Positions 28,096-35,462 of a DNA stretch of 64,000 nt are shown one piece after another. Each line of letters starts with the position of its first letter. Within the stretch, counting starts at the first letter, position 1. Source of the DNA: CAWFPR01 sp963817635 (GTDB lineage: Bacteria; Acidobacteriota; Vicinamibacteria; Vicinamibacterales; 2-12-FULL-66-21); contig CAWFPR010000005.1 in the NCBI GenBank assembly GCA_963817635.1, forward strand, positions 124,001 to 188,000, read 5' to 3'. Below the pieces are notes generated by a model, which did no database searches, had not been told where the DNA came from, and saw nothing but the letters and a program-made list of their open reading frames with translations. The translations under genes were made by a program, and so were the position numbers.

Positions 28096-28710
28096 ATGGA
28101 TCTGGATCGCGCGCTCGGCGACATCGCGCACATCCATCGACAGATCGCCAAAGGTGAGGTGTACCGCGGCTACCGATCGCTTCCGGTGGCAGCGTCCGGG
28201 TTGCTGGGGCTCCTCGCGGCGTGGATGCAGCCACACGCACTCGGCGCCGACGACCCGCTCGCGTTCGTCAGTTACTGGATCGCGAGCGCGATCTGCGCGG
28301 GCCTGATCGGCGGGAGCGAGATCGTCTACAACTACGTGGTCCATGACGAGGCCGCCGCCCGGCGGCAAACGCGACACGTCGTCGGGCAGTTCCTGCCGGC
28401 GGTTGCTGCCGGCGGCGCCATCACGCTGTGCATTGCGCGCTTCGGAGATGCGCAGATCGCGCTGCTTCCGGGGCTCTGGGCGATCTGCTTCGGGCTCGGT
28501 ACATTTGCGTCACGCCCGTACCTTCCGAGGGCGAGCGGCTGGGTGGCACTGTTCTATTGCGCAGCGGGAACGGGACTGCTGTGGACGGCGCACGGCGGCT
28601 GGCCGCCGGGCAACTGGCGGGTTGGTGGCACGTTCGGCGCCGGCCAGTTGCTTGCCGCGCTGGTACTGTATTGGAACCTGGAGCGTCCGGAACGAGGCGC
28701 TGAAGGGTAG
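28096..28710 (+). CDS. Membrane protein of unknown function paired with a wHTH regulator
   Basis: The protein has 204 residues. A short amphipathic N-terminus (LDRALGDIAHIHRQIAKGEVYRGYR) is followed by about five to six hydrophobic segments (LPVAASGLLGLLAAW, YWIASAICAGLIGG, FLPAVAAGGAITLCIA, LLPGLWAICFGLGTF, WVALFYCAAGTGLLW, FGAGQLLAALVLYWN). No enzyme motif is recognised. It ends 7 nt before the regulator gene. Membrane protein plus small winged-helix regulator pairs of this type are frequent in Acidobacteriota; the membrane protein may be a sensor or the regulated target. That role is inference. Confidence 0.65.
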   Translation: MDLDRALGDIAHIHRQIAKGEVYRGYRSLPVAASGLLGLLAAWMQPHALGADDPLAFVSYWIASAICAGLIGGSEIVYNYVVHDEAAARRQTRHVVGQFLPAVAAGGAITLCIARFGDAQIALLPGLWAICFGLGTFASRPYLPRASGWVALFYCAAGTGLLWTAHGGWPPGNWRVGGTFGAGQLLAALVLYWNLERPERGAEG

Positions 28711-28717
28711 CCGGACC

Positions 28718-29104
28718 ATGACGAAAAAACAAGACGACGGCGGGCGGTTCGCATACGAGGGACTCGATCGCATCCTGCACGAGAAGGCGCGGCTGGGGAT
28801 CATGACGTCCCTGGTGACGCAGCCCGAGGGGCTGCTGTTCTCCGAGCTGAAGCGGCTGTGTGCGCTGACCGACGGCAATCTGAGCCGTCACCTCGACGTG
28901 CTGCGCGAAGCGGGACTCGTCGAGGTGTGGAAAGGTTTCGAGAACCGGCGGCCGCAGACGCTGTGCCGGCTGAGCGTCGAAGGTCGCAAGCGGTTCCTCG
29001 CGTACCTCGAAGAGCTCGAGCAGGTCCTTCGCGATGCCATGCCGAAGGCGTCGCGCCGGGCAGAGCGCCTGCCCGATCTGCCCAAGGGCTGGCAACCCGC
29101 CTGA
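28718..29104 (+). CDS. Winged-helix transcriptional regulator (ArsR/MarR-like)
   Basis: The protein has 128 residues. A winged helix is clear: ARLGIMTSLVTQPEGLLFSELKRLCALTDG (in part), the recognition helix NLSRHLDVLREAGLVEV and the wing KGFENRRPQTLCRLSVEGRKRF. A C-terminal helix (FLAYLEELEQVLRDAM) likely mediates dimerisation. The YeiP/DUF2087-like wHTH_27 pattern (TDGNLSRHL) is typical of regulators encoded beside an integral membrane protein, as here. No cofactor cysteines are seen. It is probably translated together with the upstream membrane gene (7-nt gap). Confidence 0.8.
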   Translation: MTKKQDDGGRFAYEGLDRILHEKARLGIMTSLVTQPEGLLFSELKRLCALTDGNLSRHLDVLREAGLVEVWKGFENRRPQTLCRLSVEGRKRFLAYLEELEQVLRDAMPKASRRAERLPDLPKGWQPA

Positions 29105-29116
29105 ACCCGACCGGCG

Positions 29117-29833
29117 TCAGGGCCGCGCTTCCTCCTCCAGTTTCGCGAGGTGAGCCCGGACGGTATCTTCCGCAGCCGGGACCAGCGATGCCGGCAGGCG
29201 TCCGTACACCCGCGCGACGATGTCCTGCGCCGTGCGTGCGCCTGTCTGCAGTGCCTCGACAATCTGCGCCTCGCGCTCTGCCCGGTGGCGCAGGTACGCT
29301 TCGATCAGCGCCTGCGGATCGTCCACGATCGGGCCGTGGCCAGGCAGCAGCCGCAGGGGATGCAGGTCGCGCACGGCGCGCAGCGACGCCAGATACTGCC
29401 CCATGTGTCCACCCTTGCTCTCGGGAATCACGATGCTGCCGTCGGCGCGCAGCAGGTCGCCGCAGTACAGATCACCGGATCGCTCGTCGAAAAAGCACAC
29501 ATGATCGGGCGCGTGGCCGGGCGTCGGCACCGGACGAAGCGACGTGTCGCCGGCGGGCACAGGGTCGCCCCCGAGGTCCACAGCGCGGAGCACGCGCAGC
29601 GATGGCCAGCGGCGCGCGAGTGCCGGGACACCGCCGACGTGATCGACGTGGCCGTGGGTGATCAGCACCGTCGCCAGGGGCGCGCCATCGAGCCGATCCG
29701 CGATGTCCTGCAGGTGCCCGGCGTCGCCGACGCCGGCGTCGATGAGCGCAGGGACTCGTCCGGGCAGCAGATACGTGTTGTTGCCCGTCGGCCCGGTCCA
29801 CGACGATGCGTTCCTCGCGCGCAGCAGGATCAT
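29117..29833 (-). CDS. Metallo-beta-lactamase-fold hydrolase
   Basis: The MBL signature THGHVDHVGGVPAL supplies HxHxDH, preceded by LIDAGVGDAGHLQ and followed by TPGHAPDHVCFF, GDLYCGDLL and LPGHGPIVDDP. A C-terminal winged-helix-like region (AYLRHRAEREAQIVEAL, VARVYGRLPASLVPAAEDTVRAHL) is the LACTB2 type found in MBL endoribonuclease-like or thioesterase-like proteins. The chosen start (ATG 29833) leaves only 39 nt to the divergent selenoprotein gene. A longer reading to 30109 would run antisense through that gene and is rejected. Confidence 0.82.
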   Translation of the reverse strand: MILLRARNASSWTGPTGNNTYLLPGRVPALIDAGVGDAGHLQDIADRLDGAPLATVLITHGHVDHVGGVPALARRWPSLRVLRAVDLGGDPVPAGDTSLRPVPTPGHAPDHVCFFDERSGDLYCGDLLRADGSIVIPESKGGHMGQYLASLRAVRDLHPLRLLPGHGPIVDDPQALIEAYLRHRAEREAQIVEALQTGARTAQDIVARVYGRLPASLVPAAEDTVRAHLAKLEEEARP

Positions 29834-29860
29834 CAGAAGGAAAGCGGGCGACGCATTGCC

Positions 29861-29866
29861 TATAAT
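29861..29866 (+). promoter_or_regulatory. -10 element TATAAT, 6 nt before the selenoprotein ATG (leaderless)
   Basis: A perfect TATAAT is followed by CGTCTC and then ATG at 29873. The spacing predicts transcription starting on the ATG. It lies in the 39-nt gap between divergent genes. Confidence 0.65.
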
Positions 29867-29872
29867 CGTCTC

Positions 29873-30079
29873 ATGGTATTGATTTTCGGCAAGGACACCT
29901 GACCCTACACGCTGGCGGCCCGTGAGGATTTCGCCACGCGCAACGTCCCCTTCGAATATGTGAACGTCAAGAAGCAGGCGGCCGGGCTCGACCGCATGCT
30001 GACGTTCTCCAAGGGGCGGCGGGAGGTGCCCGTCATCGTCGACGGCGGCGAGGTGAGGATCGGCTTCGGCGGCAGTTGA
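29873..30079 (+). CDS. Candidate selenocysteine-containing glutaredoxin-like protein (UGA read as Sec)
   Basis: Reading through the TGA at 29900-29902 gives MVLIFGKDT-U-PYTLAAREDF, then VPFEYVNVKK and VPVIVDGGEVRIGFGGS, ending with a normal TGA at 30077-30079 (68 residues plus stop). The fold is glutaredoxin-like: a beta strand, the active-site turn with Sec in place of Cys followed by PYT, then the cis-Pro strand VPVIV. Upstream and downstream parts keep family sequence in one frame, so the TGA replaces exactly the redox Cys. A SECIS-like hairpin follows immediately. The protein resembles what is annotated elsewhere as the UXX-star (seleno)protein family. Function is probably thiol or selenol redox chemistry. 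A TGC-to-TGA sequencing error is the alternative. Confidence 0.78.
29910..29940 (+). promoter_or_regulatory. Bacterial SECIS-like hairpin just after the in-frame UGA
   Basis: CGC (29910-29912) and TGGCG (29913-29917) pair with CGCCA (29932-29936) and GCG (29938-29940), with a one-base bulge. Inside, CC (29919-29920) can pair with GG (29926-29927), leaving the apical loop CGTGA with G in its second position, about 20 nt after the UGA. This fits known bacterial SECIS rules: a G in the first two loop bases, roughly 16-37 nt from the UGA. Drawn by eye, not folded. Confidence 0.65.
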
Positions 30080-30147
30080 GGGGTGTGAGCCGTCGCCGGT
30101 CGGCGACACGACAGCCCCATGTCAGCGATCAAGCGCCAGGCCCGACG

Positions 30148-30552
30148 CTACCGGGAGAGGAGCGTCCGCACCTGATCGGGAATCGGGACGGTCTTCTGCG
30201 CCGCATAGTCGAACGTCACCATGACGCTCTTCGCGGTCGCGATCGTGCCGCCGCGCGCATCCACGATTTCGTATTCGTAGTTGAAGCTGGATCGGCCGAG
30301 CGAGGCGACCCGCATCCGGATCTCGAGGACGTCGCCGAATCTCGCCTGCGCGCGGTAGTCGATCTCGACGCGCGCGAGGATCACGCCGGGCACCTCAGGA
30401 ACCACTTCGCTGGTGCCGAAGCCCCATGCCGAGCGCCAGTGCGCAAAGCGCGTTTCTTCAAGGTACGTGAGGTAAACCGCGTTGTTGACGTGGCCGAGCG
30501 GATCGCAGTCGCGAAACCGCACGGGAATCCGGTGCGTGAATGAGGCGCTCAT
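30148..30552 (-). CDS. Acyl-CoA thioesterase, 4-hydroxybenzoyl-CoA thioesterase (hotdog) family
   Basis: The start MSASFTHRIPVRFRDCDPLGHVNNAVYL contains the family active-site motif (RDCDPLGHVNNAVY, with the catalytic Asp). It continues LEETRFAHW, GVILARVEIDYRAQARFGDVLEI and NYEYEIVD in about 134 residues. It would hydrolyse acyl-CoA thioesters in the cytoplasm; chain-length preference cannot be seen. The start at 30552 is preferred to an ATG 12 codons upstream because the family begins there and a TATACT -10 lies 12 nt before it. Its promoter overlaps that of the divergent thyX. Confidence 0.85.
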   Translation of the reverse strand: MSASFTHRIPVRFRDCDPLGHVNNAVYLTYLEETRFAHWRSAWGFGTSEVVPEVPGVILARVEIDYRAQARFGDVLEIRMRVASLGRSSFNYEYEIVDARGGTIATAKSVMVTFDYAAQKTVPIPDQVRTLLSR

Positions 30553-30564
30553 ATGATCGAGCTG

Positions 30565-30572
30565 AGTATAAT
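30565..30572. promoter_or_regulatory. Bidirectional overlapping -10 elements between thioesterase and thyX
   Basis: AGTATAAT reads TATAAT on the plus strand (30567-30572), 6 nt before the thyX GTG. It reads TATACT on the minus strand (30565-30570), 12 nt before the thioesterase ATG. The two RNA polymerase sites cannot both be open at once. Confidence 0.6.
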
Positions 30573-30578
30573 CGCGTC

Positions 30579-32180
30579 GTGCTGACATCCTCCACTCAGC
30601 CGGAGCCGTTCACCGATGACGAACGGGCCCGCCTCGCGCCGTACTTCACGAATCTCGACACCCACGTCTTCGCGCTCACCAATCTTCCCGAAACCGTGAA
30701 GGCCGCGCTCTTCGCCCGCTATTCGCGTTCGGCGAAATCGCTGCGGCGCCTGTTCCTCGACGAATTCGCCGACAAGGTGGCCGGCGAGGCCGGCTCCGCG
30801 GGGCAGACGGGCGTCGCGCGCGCGGAGAGGCTGTTCGACAAGGTGTTCAACGAGTACGGTGACGACTCGGTCGCGCAGCTCGGCGGCGCGCACATCGCGT
30901 GCGAGTACGTGTCGAACATCCTGACGAAGGTGCTCGAGTGGGGGCGCCTCATGGCGTACCTCGAACAATCGACGAGATACGTGCCGTACACCGACAGGCT
31001 CCACGGCCGCTGGCGCTATCACATCCCGGCCGAGCTCGAGGCAGGCGCGCTGCGCGACACGTACGTCGCGACCATGGACGCCGCGTTCGAGCGATATGCC
31101 AGGTGGATTCCCGCCATGCAGGAGCACTTCGGCCTGCGGTACCCGAAGAACGCGGCGGATTCGGACGCCGTCCACCGTGCGGCCATCCGCGCCAAGGCGC
31201 TCGACACGCTGCGCGGCATGCTGCCGGCCGCCACGCAGTCGAACGTCGGCATCTACGGCACCGGGCAGGCGTTCGAGGCGCTCCTCCTGCGCATGCGCGC
31301 GAGCCCGCTCGAGGAAGTGCGAACCTGCGGCGACCGGATGCTCCTCGAACTGCGCAAGATCATCCCCGCGTTCCTGATTCGCGTCGATCAGCCCGACCGC
31401 GGCGGACGCTGGAGCGAGTACCTCGCCGGCACGCGGAGCGCCATGGACGACATCGCCGGCCGGCTGGCCGCCATCGAACCGGACCCGCAGGACGAGGTCA
31501 CGCTGGCCGGCTTCGATCCGGAGGGGGAAATCAAGGTTGTGGCCGCGGCGCTCTACGCGGTCACGGCGCTGCCGGACACGCAGTTGATGACGATCGCGCG
31601 ACGCATGCCGGCGGCGGATCGCGCCGCGGTCCTGCGCGCCTACGTCGGCGAACGCTCGAACCGCCGCCACCGCCCCGGCCGGGCCTTCGAGCGGACCACG
31701 TACCGATTCGACGTGCTGACCGACTATGGCGCCTTTCGCGACCTGCAGCGCCACCGGCTCCTGACCCTGGAGTGGCAGCCACTGACGACGCGCCACGGGC
31801 ATACGGAGCCGGACGCCATCCGGGAGGCCGGAGCGGGGGACGACTGGGATCGCGTGATGGACGCGTCCGCCGAGCTGCACGAGGCCATGCGGTCGGCGGG
31901 CCTGACCCACGTCGCACCGTACGCCGTCGCGATGGCGTACCGGGTCCGTTTCTACATGGACATGAATGCGCGCGAGGCCATGCACCTGATCGAGCTCCGC
32001 ACGGCGCCGCAGGGGCACCCGGCGTATCGCCGGGTCTGCCAGCAGATGCACACGCTCATCGCCGACCGTGCCGGCCATCACGCCATCGCCGACGCGATGC
32101 GATTCGCGAATCACTCGACGGTCGAGCTCGAGCGGCTCAATGCGGAACGCGCGCTGGCGCAGAAGCGCAGCGTCGGCTGA
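30579..32180 (+). CDS. Double-length ThyX-family (FAD-dependent thymidylate synthase-like) protein
   Basis: The protein has 533 residues, about twice the usual ThyX. The first half carries YGDDSVAQLGGAHIACEYVSN (in part) and KVLEWGRLMAYLEQSTRYVPY, the ThyX motif with its Ser and RY end but without RHR. The second half carries LQRHRLLTLEWQPLTTRHG, with RHR but not the Ser. The two halves therefore look like a fused pair with complementary motif parts. ThyX makes dTMP from dUMP using methylene-tetrahydrofolate and FAD. Similar long proteins are known and usually annotated as ThyX; whether this one makes dTMP is not established. The GTG start lies 6 nt after a TATAAT. Confidence 0.78.
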   Translation: MLTSSTQPEPFTDDERARLAPYFTNLDTHVFALTNLPETVKAALFARYSRSAKSLRRLFLDEFADKVAGEAGSAGQTGVARAERLFDKVFNEYGDDSVAQLGGAHIACEYVSNILTKVLEWGRLMAYLEQSTRYVPYTDRLHGRWRYHIPAELEAGALRDTYVATMDAAFERYARWIPAMQEHFGLRYPKNAADSDAVHRAAIRAKALDTLRGMLPAATQSNVGIYGTGQAFEALLLRMRASPLEEVRTCGDRMLLELRKIIPAFLIRVDQPDRGGRWSEYLAGTRSAMDDIAGRLAAIEPDPQDEVTLAGFDPEGEIKVVAAALYAVTALPDTQLMTIARRMPAADRAAVLRAYVGERSNRRHRPGRAFERTTYRFDVLTDYGAFRDLQRHRLLTLEWQPLTTRHGHTEPDAIREAGAGDDWDRVMDASAELHEAMRSAGLTHVAPYAVAMAYRVRFYMDMNAREAMHLIELRTAPQGHPAYRRVCQQMHTLIADRAGHHAIADAMRFANHSTVELERLNAERALAQKRSVG

Positions 32181-32212
32181 TCGCGCGGCGTTCCGCGCCG
32201 CAACCCGCGGGA

Positions 32213-32779
32213 CTACTCGACCGGGACGGGCCTGGAATGCCAGTACCGGCTGAACTCGTCGAGGAACGTCAGGGACTGGAACGACTTCATCCGGTCGAAG
32301 AAGAGCACACCGTCCAGGTGATCGGTCTCGTGCTGGATCACCCTGGCCGTGAACCCTGACACGTCGATCGCGATTTTCTTGCCTGTACGATCGAAGGCCC
32401 GGACGTTGATTCGTGTGTGGCGCGGCACGCGACCACGGATGTCCGGGATGCTGAGACAGCCTTCCCAGTCTTCCGCGGTTTCCTTCCCCGCCGGCGTGAT
32501 TTCAGGATTGATGAGCGCGATCAGCGGCACGTTCGCTTCGTCGTCGTCCTCATCCCGCTCCTCTCCCTCGGGAGGCGGCGGGAAGCCGGCGACAAACAGA
32601 CGGACCCCCTCGTGCACCTGTGGCGCGGCGAGACCCACGCCCTGGTATTCCTTCATCGTCTCGAACATGTCGTCGACGAGCTGCTGAATTCTGGGCGTCC
32701 GGATCTCGGACGGATGCAGCGGCCGCGCCTTGGCGCGCAGCACGGGATGTCCCATCCGCGCGATCTTCAGAATCGACAT
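32213..32779 (-). CDS. def: Peptide deformylase
   Basis: All three deformylase motifs are present in 188 residues: GVGLAAPQV, EGCLSIPDIRG and QHETDHLDGVLF (HExxH). The Cys and the two His bind the catalytic Fe2+ or Zn2+ that removes the N-formyl group from new proteins. An acidic insertion (EGEERDEDDDE, about residues 71-81) between motifs I and II is unusual. No methionyl-tRNA formyltransferase gene follows, unlike the classical def-fmt operon; a NUDIX gene is divergent instead. The ATG sits 6 nt after a minus-strand TATAAT, so the mRNA is probably leaderless. Confidence 0.92.
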   Translation of the reverse strand: MSILKIARMGHPVLRAKARPLHPSEIRTPRIQQLVDDMFETMKEYQGVGLAAPQVHEGVRLFVAGFPPPPEGEERDEDDDEANVPLIALINPEITPAGKETAEDWEGCLSIPDIRGRVPRHTRINVRAFDRTGKKIAIDVSGFTARVIQHETDHLDGVLFFDRMKSFQSLTFLDEFSRYWHSRPVPVE

Positions 32780-32785
32780 AGTCGA

Positions 32786-32791
32786 ATTATA
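32786..32791 (-). promoter_or_regulatory. -10 element TATAAT, 6 nt before def ATG (leaderless)
   Basis: On the minus strand TATAAT is followed by TCGACT and the def ATG at 32779. Confidence 0.6.
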
Positions 32792-32813
32792 TGCGCGACA
32801 ATCGCAGGTATCG

Positions 32814-33335
32814 ATGATGACGGAGGCTTCCTACCGGTTCTGCCCCTCCTGCGGCGGGGCGCTGGAGTCGCGGCAGCTCAAGGACGGCGACCCGGCACGC
32901 CTGGTGTGTTCGAGCTGCGGGTTCGTCTTCTATCTCGACCCGAAGGTCGCGGTCGGCACGATCATCAGAGCGGCCGATTCGCGCCTCGTGCTGGTGCGCC
33001 GCGCGATCGATCCGGGCTACGGGCTCTGGGTCTTCCCCGGCGGCTACGTCGATCGCGGCGAGGAAATCACGACGGCGGCCATCCGCGAGGCGCGCGAAGA
33101 AGCGGGACTCGAGGTCCGTCTCGACGGGTTGGTCGATATCTACTCCTACCCGGGCCGGCCGCTGATCATCATCGTCTACGCCGCGACCGCGGTGGGCGGA
33201 CTGCTCTGCACCGACGAGGAATGCCTGGAGGCCCGCCTGTTCGCCGCCGACGAGATTCCGTGGGGCGAGCTGGCATTCCCAAGCACGCGGGACGCCCTCC
33301 GGCACTATCTCGCGGGCCGGCTCTTTCAGTTCTGA
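32814..33335 (+). CDS. NUDIX hydrolase with N-terminal zinc ribbon
   Basis: An N-terminal zinc ribbon (FCPSCGGAL, then LVCSSCGFVFY) is followed by a complete NUDIX box GGYVDRGEEITTAAIREAREEAG (in part; Gx5Ex7REuxEExG) and a C-terminal strand region (YPGRPLIIIVYAAT). In NudC/ADP-ribose pyrophosphatase relatives this arrangement hydrolyses nucleoside diphosphates linked to another moiety. It lacks the SQPWPFPxS signature of NADH pyrophosphatase, so the substrate is open. Two ATG codons are adjacent (32814 and 32817). It is divergent from def with a 34-nt gap. Confidence 0.85.
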   Translation: MMTEASYRFCPSCGGALESRQLKDGDPARLVCSSCGFVFYLDPKVAVGTIIRAADSRLVLVRRAIDPGYGLWVFPGGYVDRGEEITTAAIREAREEAGLEVRLDGLVDIYSYPGRPLIIIVYAATAVGGLLCTDEECLEARLFAADEIPWGELAFPSTRDALRHYLAGRLFQF

Positions 33336-33479
33336 ACCGACCCCGCCAGATCCGGGATCGGCTCTCGGAACTCATCGGCAAATCCCCGGAGAAATCGGCG
33401 GAACCCGGTTGGTATACTTCTGGCTCCCGCGCCTGTCGGACTAGTGACGAGGGTCCGATACGTACTGTCGAGACAAGCG

Positions 33480-33935
33480 ATGAAAAACCGAAACCTGCTG
33501 ATCGCGCTGACGATTGCGGCCGCCTCGGCCGCCGGCTGCATAGGCTTCGAGCGACAGAGCACGCTCACCGGCCCGTCCGCTTCCGGCATCGGCGCCCTGA
33601 TGGGCAGCTGGAGCTCCTCGAACCTCATTCCCTCGGCCAATTCGTGCACCGACTTCAAGTGGAACGTCACCGAACAGACGGCCGCGACCGCCAAGGGCTC
33701 GTTCAGCGCCTCGTGTGCCGGCGATCTGAAGGTCACGGGCATTGCCCAGGGCTCACTGACCGGTTCCGGCACGATCGCGTGGAGCGCACAGGGGACCGCC
33801 ACGGCCGCCGGCCTGACGAGCTGCGGCATTGCGCTCACCGGCACCGCGGAGTTGACGACCGACGCCATCCGAGTACCCTATTCGGGCGACACCTGCCTCG
33901 GCAAGGTCTCCGGCGTCGAGACGCTCAAGCGATAG
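33480..33935 (+). CDS. Small lipoprotein of unknown function
   Basis: The signal MKNRNLLIALTIAAASAAGC ends in a lipobox Cys at residue 20. The mature part (about 130 residues) is rich in Ser, Thr, Gly and Ala with alternating beta pattern (GSWSSSNLIPSANSCTDFKW, GTIAWSAQGTATAAGL) and four further cysteines that may form disulfides. I recognise no family. The -10-like TATACT (33413-33418) lies about 60 nt upstream. The gene precedes the NtrC-like gene on the same strand with a gap of about 90 nt. Envelope location is the only supported inference. Confidence 0.6.
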   Translation: MKNRNLLIALTIAAASAAGCIGFERQSTLTGPSASGIGALMGSWSSSNLIPSANSCTDFKWNVTEQTAATAKGSFSASCAGDLKVTGIAQGSLTGSGTIAWSAQGTATAAGLTSCGIALTGTAELTTDAIRVPYSGDTCLGKVSGVETLKR

Positions 33936-34029
33936 CGCGTCCGGCCGCGGCCCTGATGGCGGACAGCCTGACCGCTGACCGACGGCCGGGCGATCGCATG
34001 ACAGTCGGCGCGCGCGTGCGATAACCTCA

Positions 34030-35052
34030 ATGAAACGACCCGATACCGACGACCTCCAGGCCGCCAACCGCGTGGCGCAACCGCAGGCCGGTCCCCACGA
34101 CAGTCACGAGGGAGACTGGTCCGCCGATGCCCCGATTACGCTGGTCGGCAGGGCGCACGCGATGCTCGAGGTCTATCAGTTGATAGGCCGGCTCGCATCG
34201 AACGATGTCCCCGCGCTCATCACGGGCGAAAACGGAACGGGCAAGCAGCTTGTCGCCGAGACGATCCACGCCAACAGCGCGCGAAGGGATCGCCCGTTTG
34301 CGGCGCTCGATTGCGCGACGCTGACCGAATCGGCGATCGCGGACATCTTCGGGGACGAAACGGGGACCCTGCTGCTGGCGAACGTCGAAGCCATGCCGGC
34401 GCCGCTCCAGTCACGGGTCGTGCGCGCCATCGGCGGCGGCCCGGCCGCCACCCCGGGGCTCCGGATCACGGCGCGCGTGCTGGCGGCCTCCGAACGCGAC
34501 CTGGCGGAAGCGACGCGGCAGGGTGCGTTCAACCGCGAACTGTTCGAGATCATCTCGCTCATCACGATCCGGATGCCGCCGCTGCGCGAACGCCGCGAAG
34601 ACATCCCGGAGCTCGTGTCGCACCTGATCTGGCGGTTCAGGGAGGAACTGAACCGGTCCATCAAGGGCATCCATCCGGATGTCGTTGCGGCGCTGCAGGA
34701 CTACCAGTGGCCGGGCAACGTGCGCGAACTGGAGAGCGTGCTCAAGCGTGCCTGCATACTGGCGCGCAAAGAGATCATCACGGCGGACGATCTGGGCGAC
34801 TCCGTTTCCCACGGCGTCGGTCCCGTGCACCAGGAGGCGGACTCCGCGCTGCGCATGGCGGCCACGGCTGCGCTGCACGATCGGTTGCTCGGGAAGCCGG
34901 CCGGCGCCGAGTCGTCCGTCTTCCACGACGTCGTGAACCTGATCGAGACGACGCTGATCGCCGAGGCCCTCCACATGACGCACGGGAATCAGGTCAAGGC
35001 AGCCGAAATGCTGGGTGTGAATCGGGCAACTCTCCGGAAGAAAATATCCTAA
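34030..35052 (+). CDS. NtrC-family protein lacking GAFTGA and Walker B, with Fis-type HTH
   Basis: The protein has 340 residues. It has a Walker A (ITGENGTGKQLVAETIH), a DCATLTESAIADIFGDE block, then TGTLLLANVEAM where a normal protein has FGHExGAFTGA followed by GGTLFLDEIG. About 23 residues holding the sigma-54 contact loop are missing, and the Walker B acid pair is lost. Downstream parts are intact (RMPPLRERREDIPELV, YQWPGNVRELESVLKRACIL), as is a C-terminal Fis-like HTH (HGNQVKAAEMLGVNRATLRKKI). The bona fide homologue at 61512 serves as internal comparison. It cannot be a standard sigma-54 activator; DNA-binding or sigma-70 regulation is inferred. Confidence 0.75.
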   Translation: MKRPDTDDLQAANRVAQPQAGPHDSHEGDWSADAPITLVGRAHAMLEVYQLIGRLASNDVPALITGENGTGKQLVAETIHANSARRDRPFAALDCATLTESAIADIFGDETGTLLLANVEAMPAPLQSRVVRAIGGGPAATPGLRITARVLAASERDLAEATRQGAFNRELFEIISLITIRMPPLRERREDIPELVSHLIWRFREELNRSIKGIHPDVVAALQDYQWPGNVRELESVLKRACILARKEIITADDLGDSVSHGVGPVHQEADSALRMAATAALHDRLLGKPAGAESSVFHDVVNLIETTLIAEALHMTHGNQVKAAEMLGVNRATLRKKIS

Positions 35053-35066
35053 GCCCGGGCCGCAGT

Positions 35067-35462
35067 TCAGAGCTCCTGGAGCCGGCGCAGCAGCTCGGCA
35101 TCGGCCGGCGGGAACTGCAGCGTCCCAAGGTCGGCGCGCGTCACCCAGCGCATGTCCTGGCCGATGAGCGGGCGCGGCTCGTCCTCGAGCTGGCAGTCGA
35201 AAAAGTGCAATTCGACGATCCGTTCGGGATAGGCGTGCGCAATCGTGAACAGCTCGGCACCGATCCGGCTCCGGCTGCCCAGCTCCTCGATCAGCTCGCG
35301 TTTCAGGCACGCCTCGTGCGCCTCGCCGGGGTCGCACTTTCCTCCCGGAAACTCCCAGTACCCTTCCAGGTGCGTGCCCTTCAACCGCCGCGTCACCAGG
35401 AACCGATCGCCGCGGCGGATGACCGCGGCCGTCACCACGAGGCGCGGGAGATCAGGGGACAC
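35067..35462 (-). CDS. mutT: MutT-type NUDIX hydrolase (8-oxo-dGTP diphosphatase-like)
   Basis: The protein has 131 residues: a beta strand VVTAAVIRRGDRFLVTRR, then GYWEFPGGKCDPGEAHEACLKRELIEEL (in part), a complete NUDIX box. It probably removes oxidised nucleotides from the pool. Its start codon lies inside the end of mutY (11-nt overlap), so the two are co-translated. Both protect against 8-oxoguanine damage, which supports the call. Other substrates of MutT-like proteins cannot be excluded. Confidence 0.82.
   Translation of the reverse strand: MSPDLPRLVVTAAVIRRGDRFLVTRRLKGTHLEGYWEFPGGKCDPGEAHEACLKRELIEELGSRSRIGAELFTIAHAYPERIVELHFFDCQLEDEPRPLIGQDMRWVTRADLGTLQFPPADAELLRRLQEL

Noticed and set aside
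29873..30079. Glutaredoxin-like gene as a nonsense-mutated pseudogene
   Set aside because: The TGA sits exactly at the redox Cys, is followed by a SECIS-like hairpin, and the rest of the frame is intact, so Sec decoding is the simpler reading. A read error remains possible.
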